From: Streptomyces sp. SID12501
Lineage (GTDB): Bacteria; Actinomycetota; Actinomycetes; Streptomycetales; Streptomycetaceae
Length of the DNA stretch: 64,000 bases
Assembly: GCF_010550245.1 (NCBI RefSeq)
Contig: NZ_JAAGLU010000030.1
Span: forward strand, 1-64,000
Direction of reading: 5' to 3'
Below are positions 1-8,325 of this stretch, piece by piece. Position 1 is the stretch's first letter; every line of letters begins with the position of its first letter. The translations under genes and the position numbers were made by a program. The notes beneath the pieces are model-generated. The model made no database searches. It had not been told where the DNA came from and saw only the letters and a program-made list of their open reading frames with translations.

Positions 1-8
1 TTCACCGT

Positions 9-125
9 GTTTCGGTGGTCATAGCGTGAGGGAAACGCCCGGTTACATTCCGAACCCGGAAGCTAAGCCTCACAGCGCCGATGGTACTGCAGGGGGGACC
101 CTGTGGGAGAGTAGGACACCGCCGA
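9..125 (+). rRNA. 5S ribosomal RNA
   Basis: The sequence from GTTTCGGTGG to CCGCCGAAC is the standard actinobacterial 5S rRNA: internal ACATTCCGAACCCGGAAG loop, GATGGTACTGC and the GGGAGAGTAGGAC segment, with 5' and 3' ends that pair. It is about 117 nt, the usual length, and a strong terminator follows at once. The 16S and 23S genes of this rrn operon would lie upstream, outside the window. Ends are estimated to within a few bases. Confidence 0.95.
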
Positions 126-136
126 ACTCCTTTTAT

Positions 137-182
137 AGCTCCGGCTCTTGGGCATACCGCCCAAGAGCCGGAGCTTTTTTGC
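137..182 (+). terminator. rrn operon terminator
   Basis: Perfect 17-bp inverted repeat, AGCTCCGGCTCTTGGGC (137-153) against its complement (159-175), with a 5-nt loop ATACC and a run of six T. It is a classic intrinsic terminator and closes the rrn operon 12 nt after the 5S gene. Confidence 0.96.
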
Positions 183-236
183 GTTGAGGTAAGGTCAGGG
201 GGCATCGTTGGCTCGTTTTCTACAGGAGGCCCCCGG

Positions 237-845
237 GTGGAGGTTCAGGAGACCCGCGTCCAGACAGACCGGGTCCTCACCATCCCGAACATCCTCAGCA
301 TGGCGCGTCTTGTTGGCGTGCCCGTTTTTCTGTGGCTGATCCTTCGGCCTGAGTTCGGCGGTCCGAAGAGTGACGGCTGGGCACTCCTGGTGCTGATGCT
401 GAGCGGGATCAGTGACTATCTGGACGGCAAGCTCGCGAGACGCTGGAACCAGATCAGCGGTCTTGGCCGGCTACTTGATCCCGCAGCCGACCGGCTCTAC
501 ATTCTCTCGACTTTGGTCGGCCTCACATGGCGCGAGATTCTGCCAATCTGGTTGACCGCTGCGCTGCTGGCGCGAGAGCTGGTTCTGCTGGTGATGGTGG
601 GTATCCTCAGACGTCATGGGTATCCGCCGCCGCAGGTGAACTTCCTGGGGAAGGCCGCTACGTTCAACCTGATGTACGCCTTCCCGCTACTTCTACTCAG
701 TGACGGAAGTGGATGGATCTCGTCACTCGCTGCTGTTTTCGGATGGGCGTTCGCCGGATGGGGTACAACCCTGTATTGGTGGGCAGGAGTCCTCTACGTG
801 GTACAAGTCCGCCGGCTGGTCCGTGCGGACGCCATGGCCGATTGA
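237..845 (+). CDS. CDP-alcohol phosphatidyltransferase family protein (PgsA2-like)
   Basis: Membrane enzyme expected to transfer a phosphatidyl group from CDP-diacylglycerol to an alcohol acceptor, making a phospholipid headgroup. About 202 aa. The family signature is complete: DG-KL-AR, eight residues, G, three residues, D, three residues, D (around residues 60-82). Four to five hydrophobic segments follow. The GTG at 237 was chosen because AGGAGG lies at 224-229, 7 nt away; the frame is open further upstream but only into the rrn terminator. In mycobacteria the gene at this position is pgsA2. The acceptor alcohol cannot be told from sequence. Confidence 0.9.
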   Translation: MEVQETRVQTDRVLTIPNILSMARLVGVPVFLWLILRPEFGGPKSDGWALLVLMLSGISDYLDGKLARRWNQISGLGRLLDPAADRLYILSTLVGLTWREILPIWLTAALLARELVLLVMVGILRRHGYPPPQVNFLGKAATFNLMYAFPLLLLSDGSGWISSLAAVFGWAFAGWGTTLYWWAGVLYVVQVRRLVRADAMAD

Positions 846-956
846 GCTCGCCGATTGGGCGACTGTAGTGGCTCGATGGCCCGCTTCGAAAAAGTGCGGG
901 ACAATCTGGACGGGTGAAGTCGGCTAGACCGTCTCTTCAAGGAGGACGCTTCCGAC

Positions 957-3452
957 ATGAAGGCCGTCGTGATGGCCGGAGGCGAAGGCACGCGCCTTCG
1001 CCCAATGACCTCAAGCATGCCCAAGCCGCTCCTACCAGTGGCCAATCGGCCGATCATGGAGCACGTGCTACGGCTGCTCAAAAGGCATGGGCTCAACGAG
1101 ACAGTCGTCACTGTTCAGTTCCTGGCCTCGCTCGTCAAGAACTACTTCGGTGACGGTGAAGAGCTCGGGATGGAACTCACCTATGCCAATGAGGAGAAGC
1201 CACTCGGTACCGCCGGAAGCGTCAAGAACGCCGAAGAGGCGTTGAAGGACGACACCTTCCTCGTCATCTCCGGTGATGCGCTGACCGACTTCGACCTCAC
1301 CGAGCTCATCAATTTCCACAAGGAAAAGGGTGCGCTCGTCACTGTCTGCTTGACGAGGGTGCCGAATCCACTGGAATTCGGTATCACCATCGTCGACGAG
1401 GAGGGCAAGGTCGAGCGCTTCCTCGAGAAGCCGACCTGGGGACAGGTCTTCTCCGACACCGTGAACACCGGCATCTACGTCATGGAACCCGAGGTCTTCG
1501 ACTACGTCGAGGCCGATGTTTCCGTCGACTGGTCCGGTGACGTCTTCCCGCAGCTGATGAAGGAAGGCCGGCTGGTCTACGGCTACATCGCCGAGGGGTA
1601 CTGGGAAGACGTCGGTACACACGAGAGCTACGTGAAGGCGCAGGCCGACGTCCTAGAGGGCAAGGTCGATGTCGAGCTCGACGGTTTTGAGATCTCGCCC
1701 GGAGTATGGGTCGCGGAGGGCGCGGAGGTGCATCCCGATGCCGTGCTCCGCGGTCCCCTCTACATCGGGGACTACGCCAAGGTCGAGGCCGGCGTGGAAA
1801 TCCGGGAGCACACCGTTGTCGGCTCGAACGTGGTCGTCAAGAGCGGGGCCTTTCTGCACAGGGCCGTGCTGCACGACAACGTGTACATCGGTCAGCACAG
1901 CAATCTGCGTGGCTGCGTGATCGGGAAGAACACCGACATCATGCGCGCGGCGCGGATCGAGGACGGAGCGATCATCGGCGACGAGTGCCTCGTCGGTGAG
2001 GAATCGATCATTCAGGGGAACGTGCGCGTTTACCCGTTCAAGACGATCGAGGCCGGCGCCGTCGTGAACACCTCGGTGATCTGGGAATCGAGGGGGCAGG
2101 CGCATCTCTTCGGTGCCCGCGGAGTGTCCGGAATCCTGAACGTCGAGATCACTCCCGAGCTGGTGGTGCGGTTGGCAGGTGCCTACGCGACGACCTTGAA
2201 GAAGGGGTCCACTGTCACCACCGCCCGCGACCACTCCCGCGGAGCCCGCGCGCTGAAGCGGGCGGTGATCTCCGCGTTGCAGACCAGCGCCATCGACGTA
2301 CGAGACCTGGAAAACGTACCGCTGCCGGTGGCTCGGCAGCAGACCGCTCGGGGGAGTGCCGGGGGGATCATGATCCGGACGACACCCGGTGTGCCTGACT
2401 CCGTCGACATCATGTTCTTCGACGGGCAGGGGGCCGACCTCTCGCAGGCGAGCCAGCGGAAGCTGGACCGGGTGTTCGCGCGGCAGGAGTACCGACGCGC
2501 GTTCCCTGGGGAGATCGGGGATCTGCATTTCCCGGCCAGTGTGTTCGACTCGTACACAGGGTCATTGCTGCGGAATGTCGATACGACCGGGATCGCGGAG
2601 TCCGGGCTCAAGGTTGTCGTGGATGCGTCCAACGGCAGTGCGGGACTGGTGCTGCCCAGTCTGCTCGGGAAACTCGGGGTCGATTCGCTGACCATCAATC
2701 CCGGTCTCGACGAGTCCAGGCCGACGGAGACCGCGGACACCCGGCGGTCCGGGATGGTGCGGCTCGGAGAGATCGTGGCGTCGGCGGGTGCCGCCTTCGG
2801 AGTGCGTTTCGATCCGGTGGGTGAGCGGCTTTCGCTCGTCGACGAGAAGGGGCGGATCATCGAGGACGATCGGGCGTTGCTCGTCATGCTCGATCTGGTG
2901 GCCGCGGAACGGCGCAGTGGGAGAGTGGCGCTGCCGGTGACCACCACCCGAATTGCCGAGCAGGTCGCCGCCTATCACGGCACACAGGTGGAGTGGACCA
3001 CTACATCGCCCGACGATCTGACCCGGGTCGGGCGCGATGAGTCGACCATCTTCGGCGGGGATGGGCGCGGTGGTTTCATCATCCCTGAGTTCAGCAGCGT
3101 GTTCGACGGTTCGGCGGCCTTCGTACGGCTTATCGGGCTGGTCGCGCGGACTCAGCTCACGCTCAGCCAGATCGATGCCAGGATTCCGCGGGCGCACGTC
3201 CTGAAGCGGGATCTGGCGACTCCCTGGGCCGTCAAGGGACTTGTCATGCGGCGGGTTGTGGAGGAGGCCGGAGAGCGGTTCGTCGACACGACCGACGGGG
3301 TGCGCGTGGTCGAGACCGACGGGCGGTGGGTGATGGTTCTGCCGGACCCGGCGGAGGCCGTCACGCATCTGTGGGCCGAAGGGCCGGACGACGCTTCCGC
3401 TCAGGCCCTGCTCGACGAGTGGTCCGCCGTTGTGGACGGTGCCGGTCGCTGA
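957..3452 (+). CDS. sugar-phosphate nucleotidyltransferase / phosphomannomutase-like fusion protein
   Basis: An 831-aa two-part protein. Residues 1-235 are a nucleotidyltransferase of the mannose-1-phosphate guanylyltransferase / glucose-1-phosphate thymidylyltransferase type, with the intact loop AGGEGTRLRP and PKPLLPVANRP. Residues 245-370 form hexapeptide (left-handed beta-helix) repeats. Residues 380-831 have the phosphohexomutase fold, but the phosphoserine loop reads TTPGVPDS (475-482), the metal loop reads DPVGER (619-624) instead of DGDADR, and the sugar loop reads GGDGRGG instead of GGExSGH. The C-terminal half therefore looks catalytically dead. An AAGGAGG box (939-945) precedes ATG 957. 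NDP-sugar supply for glycans or the envelope is likely; the nucleotide is not certain. Confidence 0.9.
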   Translation: MKAVVMAGGEGTRLRPMTSSMPKPLLPVANRPIMEHVLRLLKRHGLNETVVTVQFLASLVKNYFGDGEELGMELTYANEEKPLGTAGSVKNAEEALKDDTFLVISGDALTDFDLTELINFHKEKGALVTVCLTRVPNPLEFGITIVDEEGKVERFLEKPTWGQVFSDTVNTGIYVMEPEVFDYVEADVSVDWSGDVFPQLMKEGRLVYGYIAEGYWEDVGTHESYVKAQADVLEGKVDVELDGFEISPGVWVAEGAEVHPDAVLRGPLYIGDYAKVEAGVEIREHTVVGSNVVVKSGAFLHRAVLHDNVYIGQHSNLRGCVIGKNTDIMRAARIEDGAIIGDECLVGEESIIQGNVRVYPFKTIEAGAVVNTSVIWESRGQAHLFGARGVSGILNVEITPELVVRLAGAYATTLKKGSTVTTARDHSRGARALKRAVISALQTSAIDVRDLENVPLPVARQQTARGSAGGIMIRTTPGVPDSVDIMFFDGQGADLSQASQRKLDRVFARQEYRRAFPGEIGDLHFPASVFDSYTGSLLRNVDTTGIAESGLKVVVDASNGSAGLVLPSLLGKLGVDSLTINPGLDESRPTETADTRRSGMVRLGEIVASAGAAFGVRFDPVGERLSLVDEKGRIIEDDRALLVMLDLVAAERRSGRVALPVTTTRIAEQVAAYHGTQVEWTTTSPDDLTRVGRDESTIFGGDGRGGFIIPEFSSVFDGSAAFVRLIGLVARTQLTLSQIDARIPRAHVLKRDLATPWAVKGLVMRRVVEEAGERFVDTTDGVRVVETDGRWVMVLPDPAEAVTHLWAEGPDDASAQALLDEWSAVVDGAGR

Positions 3453-3562
3453 ATCGACGTCTCCACGCATGCGTGCCGGACGGGAGTTCCCCAAGGGGGC
3501 CTGTCCGGCACGCCGGTGGGCCCGTTCGGAGGCAGTGGTCGCGACGTGGGACGATGTGCGGC

Positions 3563-4459
3563 ATGCCGCAGCAGCCCCCCGTTCGGAGCATCCCCACGAG
3601 CCGAACCCGCCCGGACGCGTCCATGTCGCTGCTCACCAACGTCATGGACCACAGCCTCGACGAGGGGTATGCCGAGGCTGCCGCGCGTCGGAAGGCCGCG
3701 GGCGACGGCGGGCTGCCGAAGCCGCTGAGAGCGAAGCTGGGTCTTGCCGCCGGTCTGGTGCTCGCCGCTCTCGTGGTAACCGTGGGGGCGGCCCAGGCGC
3801 GGATAGCGGCGCCGGTGATCGCCAAGGAGCGCGAAGAGCTGATCGACCGCATCGACCGCGAGACCGAATCGGCCGACAAGCTGGAGAAGACGGTCGACCA
3901 GTTGCGCGACGACGTGAGCGCGCGTCAGCGTGCGGCCCTGAAGTCGGAGGGCGGCGGTGACCAGGCCGACCTGATGGGCATCCTGTCGGGAGCGACCGAG
4001 GTGCACGGGCCGGGCGTCAAACTCGTCGTGGACGATGCGAAGGAAGCCGACAGCGGTGCCGGCGGGGACGCGCGGGAGACCTCCGGGTTCTCCGACACCG
4101 GGCGGGTGCGCGACCGGGACATGCAGCGGGTCGTGAACGGGCTGTGGCAGTCGGGTGCCGAGGCCATCGCCATCAACGGGCAGCGGCTGACGGCGCTGTC
4201 GGCGATCCGGGCCGCGGGAGACGCGATACTGGTCGACAACAAGCCGCTGGTGCCGCCGTACACGGTACTCGCGGTGGGGGACGGCAAGCGGCTGAGCAGC
4301 AGGTTCCAGGACAGCGCCGACGGACTGTATCTGCACGCGCTGCAGGAGAACTTCGACATCCGGACCAGCATCTCCGTGGAGAGCGACCTCCGGCTGCCCG
4401 CCGCACCGAGCGTGATCGTACGTACAGCGCAGCCGAGAACAGAGAAGGGCACATCGTGA
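3563..4459 (+). CDS. DUF881 family membrane protein (first copy)
   Basis: About 298 aa. One transmembrane segment near residues 57-78 (AAGLVLAALVVTVGAA), then a short coiled coil and the extracytoplasmic DUF881 domain with GPGVKLVVDDA and WQSGAEAIAINGQR. DUF881 proteins flank the small basic protein gene here, as they do next to ftsA in Bacillus, so a link to cell division is inferred; no activity is known. Possible starts are ATG 3554, 3563 and 3623; 3563 is preferred because it follows the promoter-like GGGACGATG stretch, but there is no clear Shine-Dalgarno. The stop overlaps the next start (GTGA). Confidence 0.85.
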   Translation: MPQQPPVRSIPTSRTRPDASMSLLTNVMDHSLDEGYAEAAARRKAAGDGGLPKPLRAKLGLAAGLVLAALVVTVGAAQARIAAPVIAKEREELIDRIDRETESADKLEKTVDQLRDDVSARQRAALKSEGGGDQADLMGILSGATEVHGPGVKLVVDDAKEADSGAGGDARETSGFSDTGRVRDRDMQRVVNGLWQSGAEAIAINGQRLTALSAIRAAGDAILVDNKPLVPPYTVLAVGDGKRLSSRFQDSADGLYLHALQENFDIRTSISVESDLRLPAAPSVIVRTAQPRTEKGTS

Positions 4460-4788
4460 TCGCGGTACTGGGCCTCGTCGTGGGCGTCGTGGCTGGATTG
4501 TTGGTCCGGCCCGAGGTGCCGGCGGTCGTCGAGCCTTACCTTCCCATCGCTGTCGTCGCGGCCCTGGACGCCGTGTTCGGCGGTCTGCGCGCCATGCTGG
4601 ACGGCATCTTCGACGACAAGGTCTTCGTGGTGTCGTTCCTGTCGAACGTCGTCGTGGCCGCGCTGATCGTCTTCCTGGGCGACAAGCTGGGTGTGGGCGC
4701 CCAGTTGTCCACCGGCGTCGTCGTGGTCCTCGGTATCCGTATCTTCTCGAATGCCGCGGCGATCCGTCGGCACGTGTTCCGGGCCTGA
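4456..4788 (+). CDS. small basic family protein (DUF1290)
   Basis: 110-aa integral membrane protein with three hydrophobic segments (VLGLVVGVVAGLLV, a middle segment at VVSFLSNVVVAALIVFLG, and VGAQLSTGVVVVLGIRIF) and a basic C-terminus. It matches the DUF1290 / Sbp family found between the two DUF881 genes in actinobacteria and beside ftsA in Firmicutes. GTG 4456 overlaps the previous stop by four bases, so the genes are translationally coupled. The function is unknown; a division or envelope role is inferred from context. Confidence 0.9.
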   Translation: MIAVLGLVVGVVAGLLVRPEVPAVVEPYLPIAVVAALDAVFGGLRAMLDGIFDDKVFVVSFLSNVVVAALIVFLGDKLGVGAQLSTGVVVVLGIRIFSNAAAIRRHVFRA

Positions 4789-4793
4789 CGCCG

Positions 4794-5687
4794 ATGAGTG
4801 ACAACGACAAGAACGACGCGAGCGACAAGCACCCCGAGGCGGGCGAGAAGCGATTGCGCGAAGAACTGCCCGAGGAGGTCCCTGCCACGCCCGCGGAGGC
4901 CTCGGACGCGCAGGCCCTGGACGTGGGGGCCGCGGTGGCCGGCGAGGGGACCGAGCCGTCCCTGACCGGCCGTCAGCGGCTGGGGAAGGGGCTGTGGCCG
5001 CCTCGGGTGACCCGGGCCCAACTCATCGTCGCGCTGCTGCTGTTCGGGCTGGGATTCGGGCTGGCCGTGCAGGTCGCGTCCACCAGTGACAACGACGGTG
5101 CGCTGCGCGGTGCGCGTCAGGAGGATCTCGTACGCATCCTGGATGAACTGGATGACCGTACGCAGCGTCTTGAGGACGAGAAGCGGGGTCTCGAAGATCA
5201 GCGGACCGAGTTGGAGAACAGCTCGGACCAGGCTGAGGAGGCCCGGAAGCAGACGGTCGAGAAGGAGCGGCAACTCGGGATCCTGGCGGGCACGGTGGCC
5301 GCTCAGGGGCCCGGGATCACGCTGACCATCGAGGACACGAAGGGAACGGTCGAAGCTGACATGCTGCTCGACGCGATCCAGGAGTTGCGTGCGGCCGGTG
5401 CCGAGGCGATCCAGGTCAACGGTGTACGGGTTGTCGCGGGGACCTTTCTGGCGGACGAGGACGGTGGGGGAGTGAGCGTCGACGGGAACAAGATCGACGC
5501 TCCCTATCGTTTCAAGGTCATCGGTAAGCCGCAGGACCTCGAACCGGCGCTCAACATCCCCGGAGGGGTGGTGCAGACTCTGGAGAAGGAGCAGGCCACC
5601 GTTACCGTGGAGCGGGCGGACAAGATCGTCGTGGACGCCTTGCGAGCGGCGAAGCAGCCTGACTACGCTCGGTCGTCCTCCCAGTGA
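4794..5687 (+). CDS. DUF881 family membrane protein (second copy)
   Basis: 297 aa. A charged cytoplasmic N-terminus of about 65 residues, one transmembrane segment (LIVALLLFGLGFGLAVQVAS), a coiled coil at about 95-150 (LDELDDRTQRLEDEKRG onward), then the DUF881 core with GPGITLTIEDTKG and GAEAIQVNGVRVVAGT. It starts 5 nt after the small basic protein gene, giving a three-gene operon. It is paralogous to the product of 3563-4459; the pair may form a hetero-oligomer around the small basic protein, which is inference. Confidence 0.88.
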   Translation: MSDNDKNDASDKHPEAGEKRLREELPEEVPATPAEASDAQALDVGAAVAGEGTEPSLTGRQRLGKGLWPPRVTRAQLIVALLLFGLGFGLAVQVASTSDNDGALRGARQEDLVRILDELDDRTQRLEDEKRGLEDQRTELENSSDQAEEARKQTVEKERQLGILAGTVAAQGPGITLTIEDTKGTVEADMLLDAIQELRAAGAEAIQVNGVRVVAGTFLADEDGGGVSVDGNKIDAPYRFKVIGKPQDLEPALNIPGGVVQTLEKEQATVTVERADKIVVDALRAAKQPDYARSSSQ

Positions 5688-5877
5688 ACCGGGGGTGCAT
5701 GGGGGCTGTCCGGGGAGGGCATGAGGTTGCGGGGGGTCGGCGCACCGAATGGGTGGTGCGTGGTGGAAACTGTCAGGTGGCGGCGGACGTTGTGAAGATG
5801 TCCGGGTCTACCGGTAGGTGCAGTCAGGGTTCGTCCTGCCCCACGGGCGGGTCTGTTTCGGTCAAGGGGAATCGCCC

Positions 5878-6711
5878 GTGAAGTTGTTTGCGAAGTTGTT
5901 CGGCAAGAGCGCGCGAGAGGGCAACAGCGACAACGCGACCGCCCGCCATCGCGCACAGCCCGACGCGGACGGCCAGCGTCCGCTGTTCCGGGATCAGGTC
6001 GGCGGTCCGGGCGGTGACGTTCAGGGAGGTCAGAGCGCGCCGTCTGTTGACCCTGCCCAGTCCGGGCGCATAGGTTTCGGGGAACCGTCAACCTCAAGTT
6101 CGGGTGGAGAGTTTCCCTCCGATCCGTATGCGTCCAATGCCCCGGCGGGGCAGCCGCGGCAGGAGGATCCGTCGATGTCGGCCCTGGTGTGTACGAGGTG
6201 CGGTAACCGCAACGCGGAGAACAGCCGCTTCTGCTCCAACTGCGGTGCGCCGCTGCGGGCCGGGGTCACCCCCGAGCGTCCGTCGGAGACGACGTCCACG
6301 ATCTCCATCTCCGGCATCGAGGCGTACGACGCCGAGGTGACCGGTCAGACGCAGATGCCGATGCTCTCGCCCGAGGCGCAGGCCGCGGTGGACGCGCTGC
6401 CGCTCGGGTCGGCGCTTCTGGTGGTGCGCCGTGGCCCGAACTCGGGCAGCCGCTTCCTGCTGGACAGTGAGCTGACCACGGCCGGGCGTCACCCGCAGAG
6501 CGACATCTTCCTGGACGACGTGACCGTGTCGCGTCGGCACGTTGAGTTCCGCCGTGCCCAGGACGGCATGTTCACGGTCGCCGACGTGGGCAGCCTCAAC
6601 GGCACGTACGTCAACCGCGAGCGGATCGACCAGGTCGCCCTGTCGAACGGTGACGAAGTGCAGATCGGCAAGTACCGGCTGGTGTTCTACGCGAGCCAGC
6701 GGGGCTACTGA
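5878..6711 (+). CDS. FHA domain protein, GarA/OdhI-like, with zinc-ribbon
   Basis: 277 aa. The N-terminal 95 residues are disordered (rich in S, G, P, Q). A zinc ribbon CTRCG...CSNCG follows near residues 105-125, then the stretch ETTSTISISG, which sits where GarA and OdhI carry the Ser/Thr-kinase target ETTS. A C-terminal FHA domain has GRHPQSDIFL, VSRRHVEF and GSLNGTYVNRERID. Family knowledge: GarA/OdhI binds its own phosphothreonine and controls 2-oxoglutarate metabolism. The zinc ribbon and long linker are typical of the Streptomyces form. GTG 5878 was chosen for AAGGGGA at 5864-5870. The order FHA-FtsR-DUF151-MerR matches garA and the genes after it in mycobacteria. Confidence 0.9.
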   Translation: MKLFAKLFGKSAREGNSDNATARHRAQPDADGQRPLFRDQVGGPGGDVQGGQSAPSVDPAQSGRIGFGEPSTSSSGGEFPSDPYASNAPAGQPRQEDPSMSALVCTRCGNRNAENSRFCSNCGAPLRAGVTPERPSETTSTISISGIEAYDAEVTGQTQMPMLSPEAQAAVDALPLGSALLVVRRGPNSGSRFLLDSELTTAGRHPQSDIFLDDVTVSRRHVEFRRAQDGMFTVADVGSLNGTYVNRERIDQVALSNGDEVQIGKYRLVFYASQRGY

Positions 6712-6714
6712 CCC

Positions 6715-6737
6715 TCCTCCGGACTGAGTCCGGGGGG
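6715..6737 (+). terminator. weak hairpin between FHA and ftsR genes
   Basis: CTCCGGAC and GTCCGGGG pair around a TGA loop just after the FHA stop. There is no T run, so at most it attenuates read-through into ftsR. Confidence 0.3.
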
Positions 6738-6754
6738 ATTCCCAGGGAAGGTCC

Positions 6755-7489
6755 ATGCTTCAAACACCGAGCGGCGGTGCCGGGCACGGCATCGCCGCCG
6801 CGGACAGTGGGCTTATGAGCATCGGCACAGTCCTGAACGCGCTGCGTGACGAGTTCCCCGAAGTCACCATCTCCAAGATCCGTTTCCTGGAGTCGGAGGG
6901 GCTCATCGAGCCGCAGCGGACCCCGTCGGGGTACCGCAAGTTCAGTCCGGAGGACGTCGAGCGCCTCGGCCATGTCCTGAGAATGCAGCGGGACCACTAT
7001 CTGCCGCTCAAGGTGATCAGGGAGTACCTGGACGCCATGGAGCGTGGGGAGGTCGTCCCGCTCCCCACCGTCGGCCGCCAGCGGGACGGCGAGCCGGTTC
7101 TGGAGCCCGAGGGGCCCACCGCCGTGCGGATCGGCCGCGCCGAGCTGCTCGCCGCCGCCGAGATCGGCGACGAGGAACTCGAGGAGTGGCAGTCGTACGG
7201 GCTGGTCGCGCCGCTGCCCGACGGGGCGTACGACGCGGAGACGGTCACCGTCGCCGCGCTTGTCGCCGAGTTGGGGCGGTTCGGGATCGAGCCGCGGCAT
7301 CTGCGGGTGATGAAGGCCGCCGCCGACCGCGAGGCCGGCCTGGTCGACCAGGTGGTGGCTCCTCTCAAGCGTCATCGCAATCCGCAGACCAGGGCCCTTG
7401 CGGAGGCCCGCAGCAAGGAACTGTCGGGGCTCACGGTGAAGCTGCACGCGGCCTTGGTGCGACTCGCGCTGGGAGTGCGGCAGCCCTGA
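6755..7489 (+). CDS. ftsR: MerR-family transcriptional regulator FtsR
   Basis: 244 aa. N-terminal winged helix of MerR type: MSIGTVLNALRDEFPEVTISKIRFLES, LIEPQRTPSGYRKF, then the dimerisation helix region. The sequence PEVTISKIRFLE and its place right after the FHA gene identify it as the FtsR family (Rv1828 in mycobacteria, FtsR of corynebacteria, an activator of ftsZ). The C-terminal half is the family's own domain with no known ligand. ATG 6755 follows AGGGAAG at 6743-6750; an internal ATG at 6815 (MSIGTV) is possible. Probable co-transcription with the FHA gene, only 43 nt apart. Confidence 0.88.
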   Translation: MLQTPSGGAGHGIAAADSGLMSIGTVLNALRDEFPEVTISKIRFLESEGLIEPQRTPSGYRKFSPEDVERLGHVLRMQRDHYLPLKVIREYLDAMERGEVVPLPTVGRQRDGEPVLEPEGPTAVRIGRAELLAAAEIGDEELEEWQSYGLVAPLPDGAYDAETVTVAALVAELGRFGIEPRHLRVMKAAADREAGLVDQVVAPLKRHRNPQTRALAEARSKELSGLTVKLHAALVRLALGVRQP

Positions 7490-7562
7490 GTGCGGAGGGT
7501 CGCCGGAGGGTGGATCGGTCACCCGTTCCGTGCCCGACTACCCAAACGTCCCGGGCACGGCC

Positions 7563-7577
7563 TAGGGTTGCTGTGTG
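7563..7577 (+). promoter_or_regulatory. -10 element of leaderless DUF151 gene
   Basis: TAGGGT at 7563-7568 ends six bases before GTG 7575 and no Shine-Dalgarno is present, so the message probably starts at the start codon. No good -35 is visible. Confidence 0.5.
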
Positions 7578-8048
7578 AACGAGCTCGATGTCGTAGGTGT
7601 CCGGGTCGAGATGCCCTCCAACCAGCCGATCGTGCTCCTGCGTGAAGTGGGAGGCGACCGTTACCTTCCCATCTGGATCGGACCGACTGAGGCGACGGCC
7701 ATCGCCTTCGCCCAGCAGGGCATGGCCCCCGCACGACCGCTGACCCACGACCTGTTCAAGGACGTGCTGGAGGCCGTCGGCCAGGAGCTCACCGAAGTGC
7801 GCATCACGGATCTGCGCGAGGGTGTCTTCTACGCGGAGCTGGTGTTCGCCAGCGGGGTCGAGGTGAGCGCCCGCCCGTCCGACGCCATAGCGCTGGCGCT
7901 GCGTACCGGTACGCCGATCTACGGCAGTGACGGAGTACTCGACGACGCCGGGATCGCGATCCCGGACGAGCAGGAGGACGAGGTGGAGAAGTTCCGCGAG
8001 TTCCTCGACCAGATCTCTCCCGAGGACTTCGGGACCAACAGCCAGTGA
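7575..8048 (+). CDS. DUF151 bifunctional-nuclease-domain protein
   Basis: 157 aa, nearly all one DUF151 domain: NELDVVGVRVE, LPIWIGPTEATAIAFA, SARPSDAIALALRTGTPIY, and an acidic tail EQEDEVEKFREFLDQ. Plant and thermophile relatives have reported DNase/RNase activity; the bacterial role is not settled. This is the Rv1829 position of the conserved garA-ftsR cluster. The start is GTG 7575 with a -10 directly upstream, suggesting a leaderless message. Confidence 0.9.
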   Translation: MNELDVVGVRVEMPSNQPIVLLREVGGDRYLPIWIGPTEATAIAFAQQGMAPARPLTHDLFKDVLEAVGQELTEVRITDLREGVFYAELVFASGVEVSARPSDAIALALRTGTPIYGSDGVLDDAGIAIPDEQEDEVEKFREFLDQISPEDFGTNSQ

Positions 8049-8074
8049 GCTGCGACGGTTGACGAGGCTCGGGC

Positions 8075-8112
8075 CGCCCCACGGACCCACTGGTCGGTGG
8101 GGCGCATCTTTT
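8075..8112 (+). terminator. terminator after the DUF151 gene
   Basis: CGCCCCAC (8075-8082) pairs with GTGGGGCG (8097-8104); inside, GACC pairs with GGTC. The stem is followed by CATCTTTTCG. Confidence 0.8.
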
Positions 8113-8231
8113 CGCCCACGACGTCACGGATGATGGCAATTGCCAGCGGCGTGTGAGAGCGTCCTGCGGCCCACGCGGAGCACATTCGGCTAGCCTTTCC
8201 CCGCGGTGGGGCACGGGAAACCACTCCTAGG

Positions 8232-8257
8232 GTGATTATCACTCGGCGTGCCGAGTG
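8232..8257 (+). promoter_or_regulatory. two overlapping dyads upstream of the second merR gene
   Basis: CACTCGGC-GT-GCCGAGTG (8240-8257) is a perfect 8-bp inverted repeat with a 2-bp centre. It overlaps GTGAT-T-ATCAC (8232-8242), also perfect. Both lie just before the -35 at 8267, where an operator for an autoregulated gene would be expected. Confidence 0.55.
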
Positions 8258-8266
8258 TGGCGATCG

Positions 8267-8295
8267 TTGACGCGCCCCTGGTGACTGCCTACCGT
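8267..8295 (+). promoter_or_regulatory. RpoD/HrdB-type promoter of the second merR gene
   Basis: TTGACG (8267-8272), 17-bp spacer, TACCGT (8290-8295). Transcription should start near 8302, leaving a 24-nt leader that contains the ribosome binding site. Confidence 0.75.
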
Positions 8296-8325
8296 CGATA
8301 AGGCAGTTCAAGGACGGAGGTCGGC

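Noticed and set aside
81..236. Upstream extension of the CDP-alcohol phosphatidyltransferase to 81
   Set aside because: It would start within the 5S rRNA gene and run through the rrn terminator; GTG 237 has a perfect Shine-Dalgarno.
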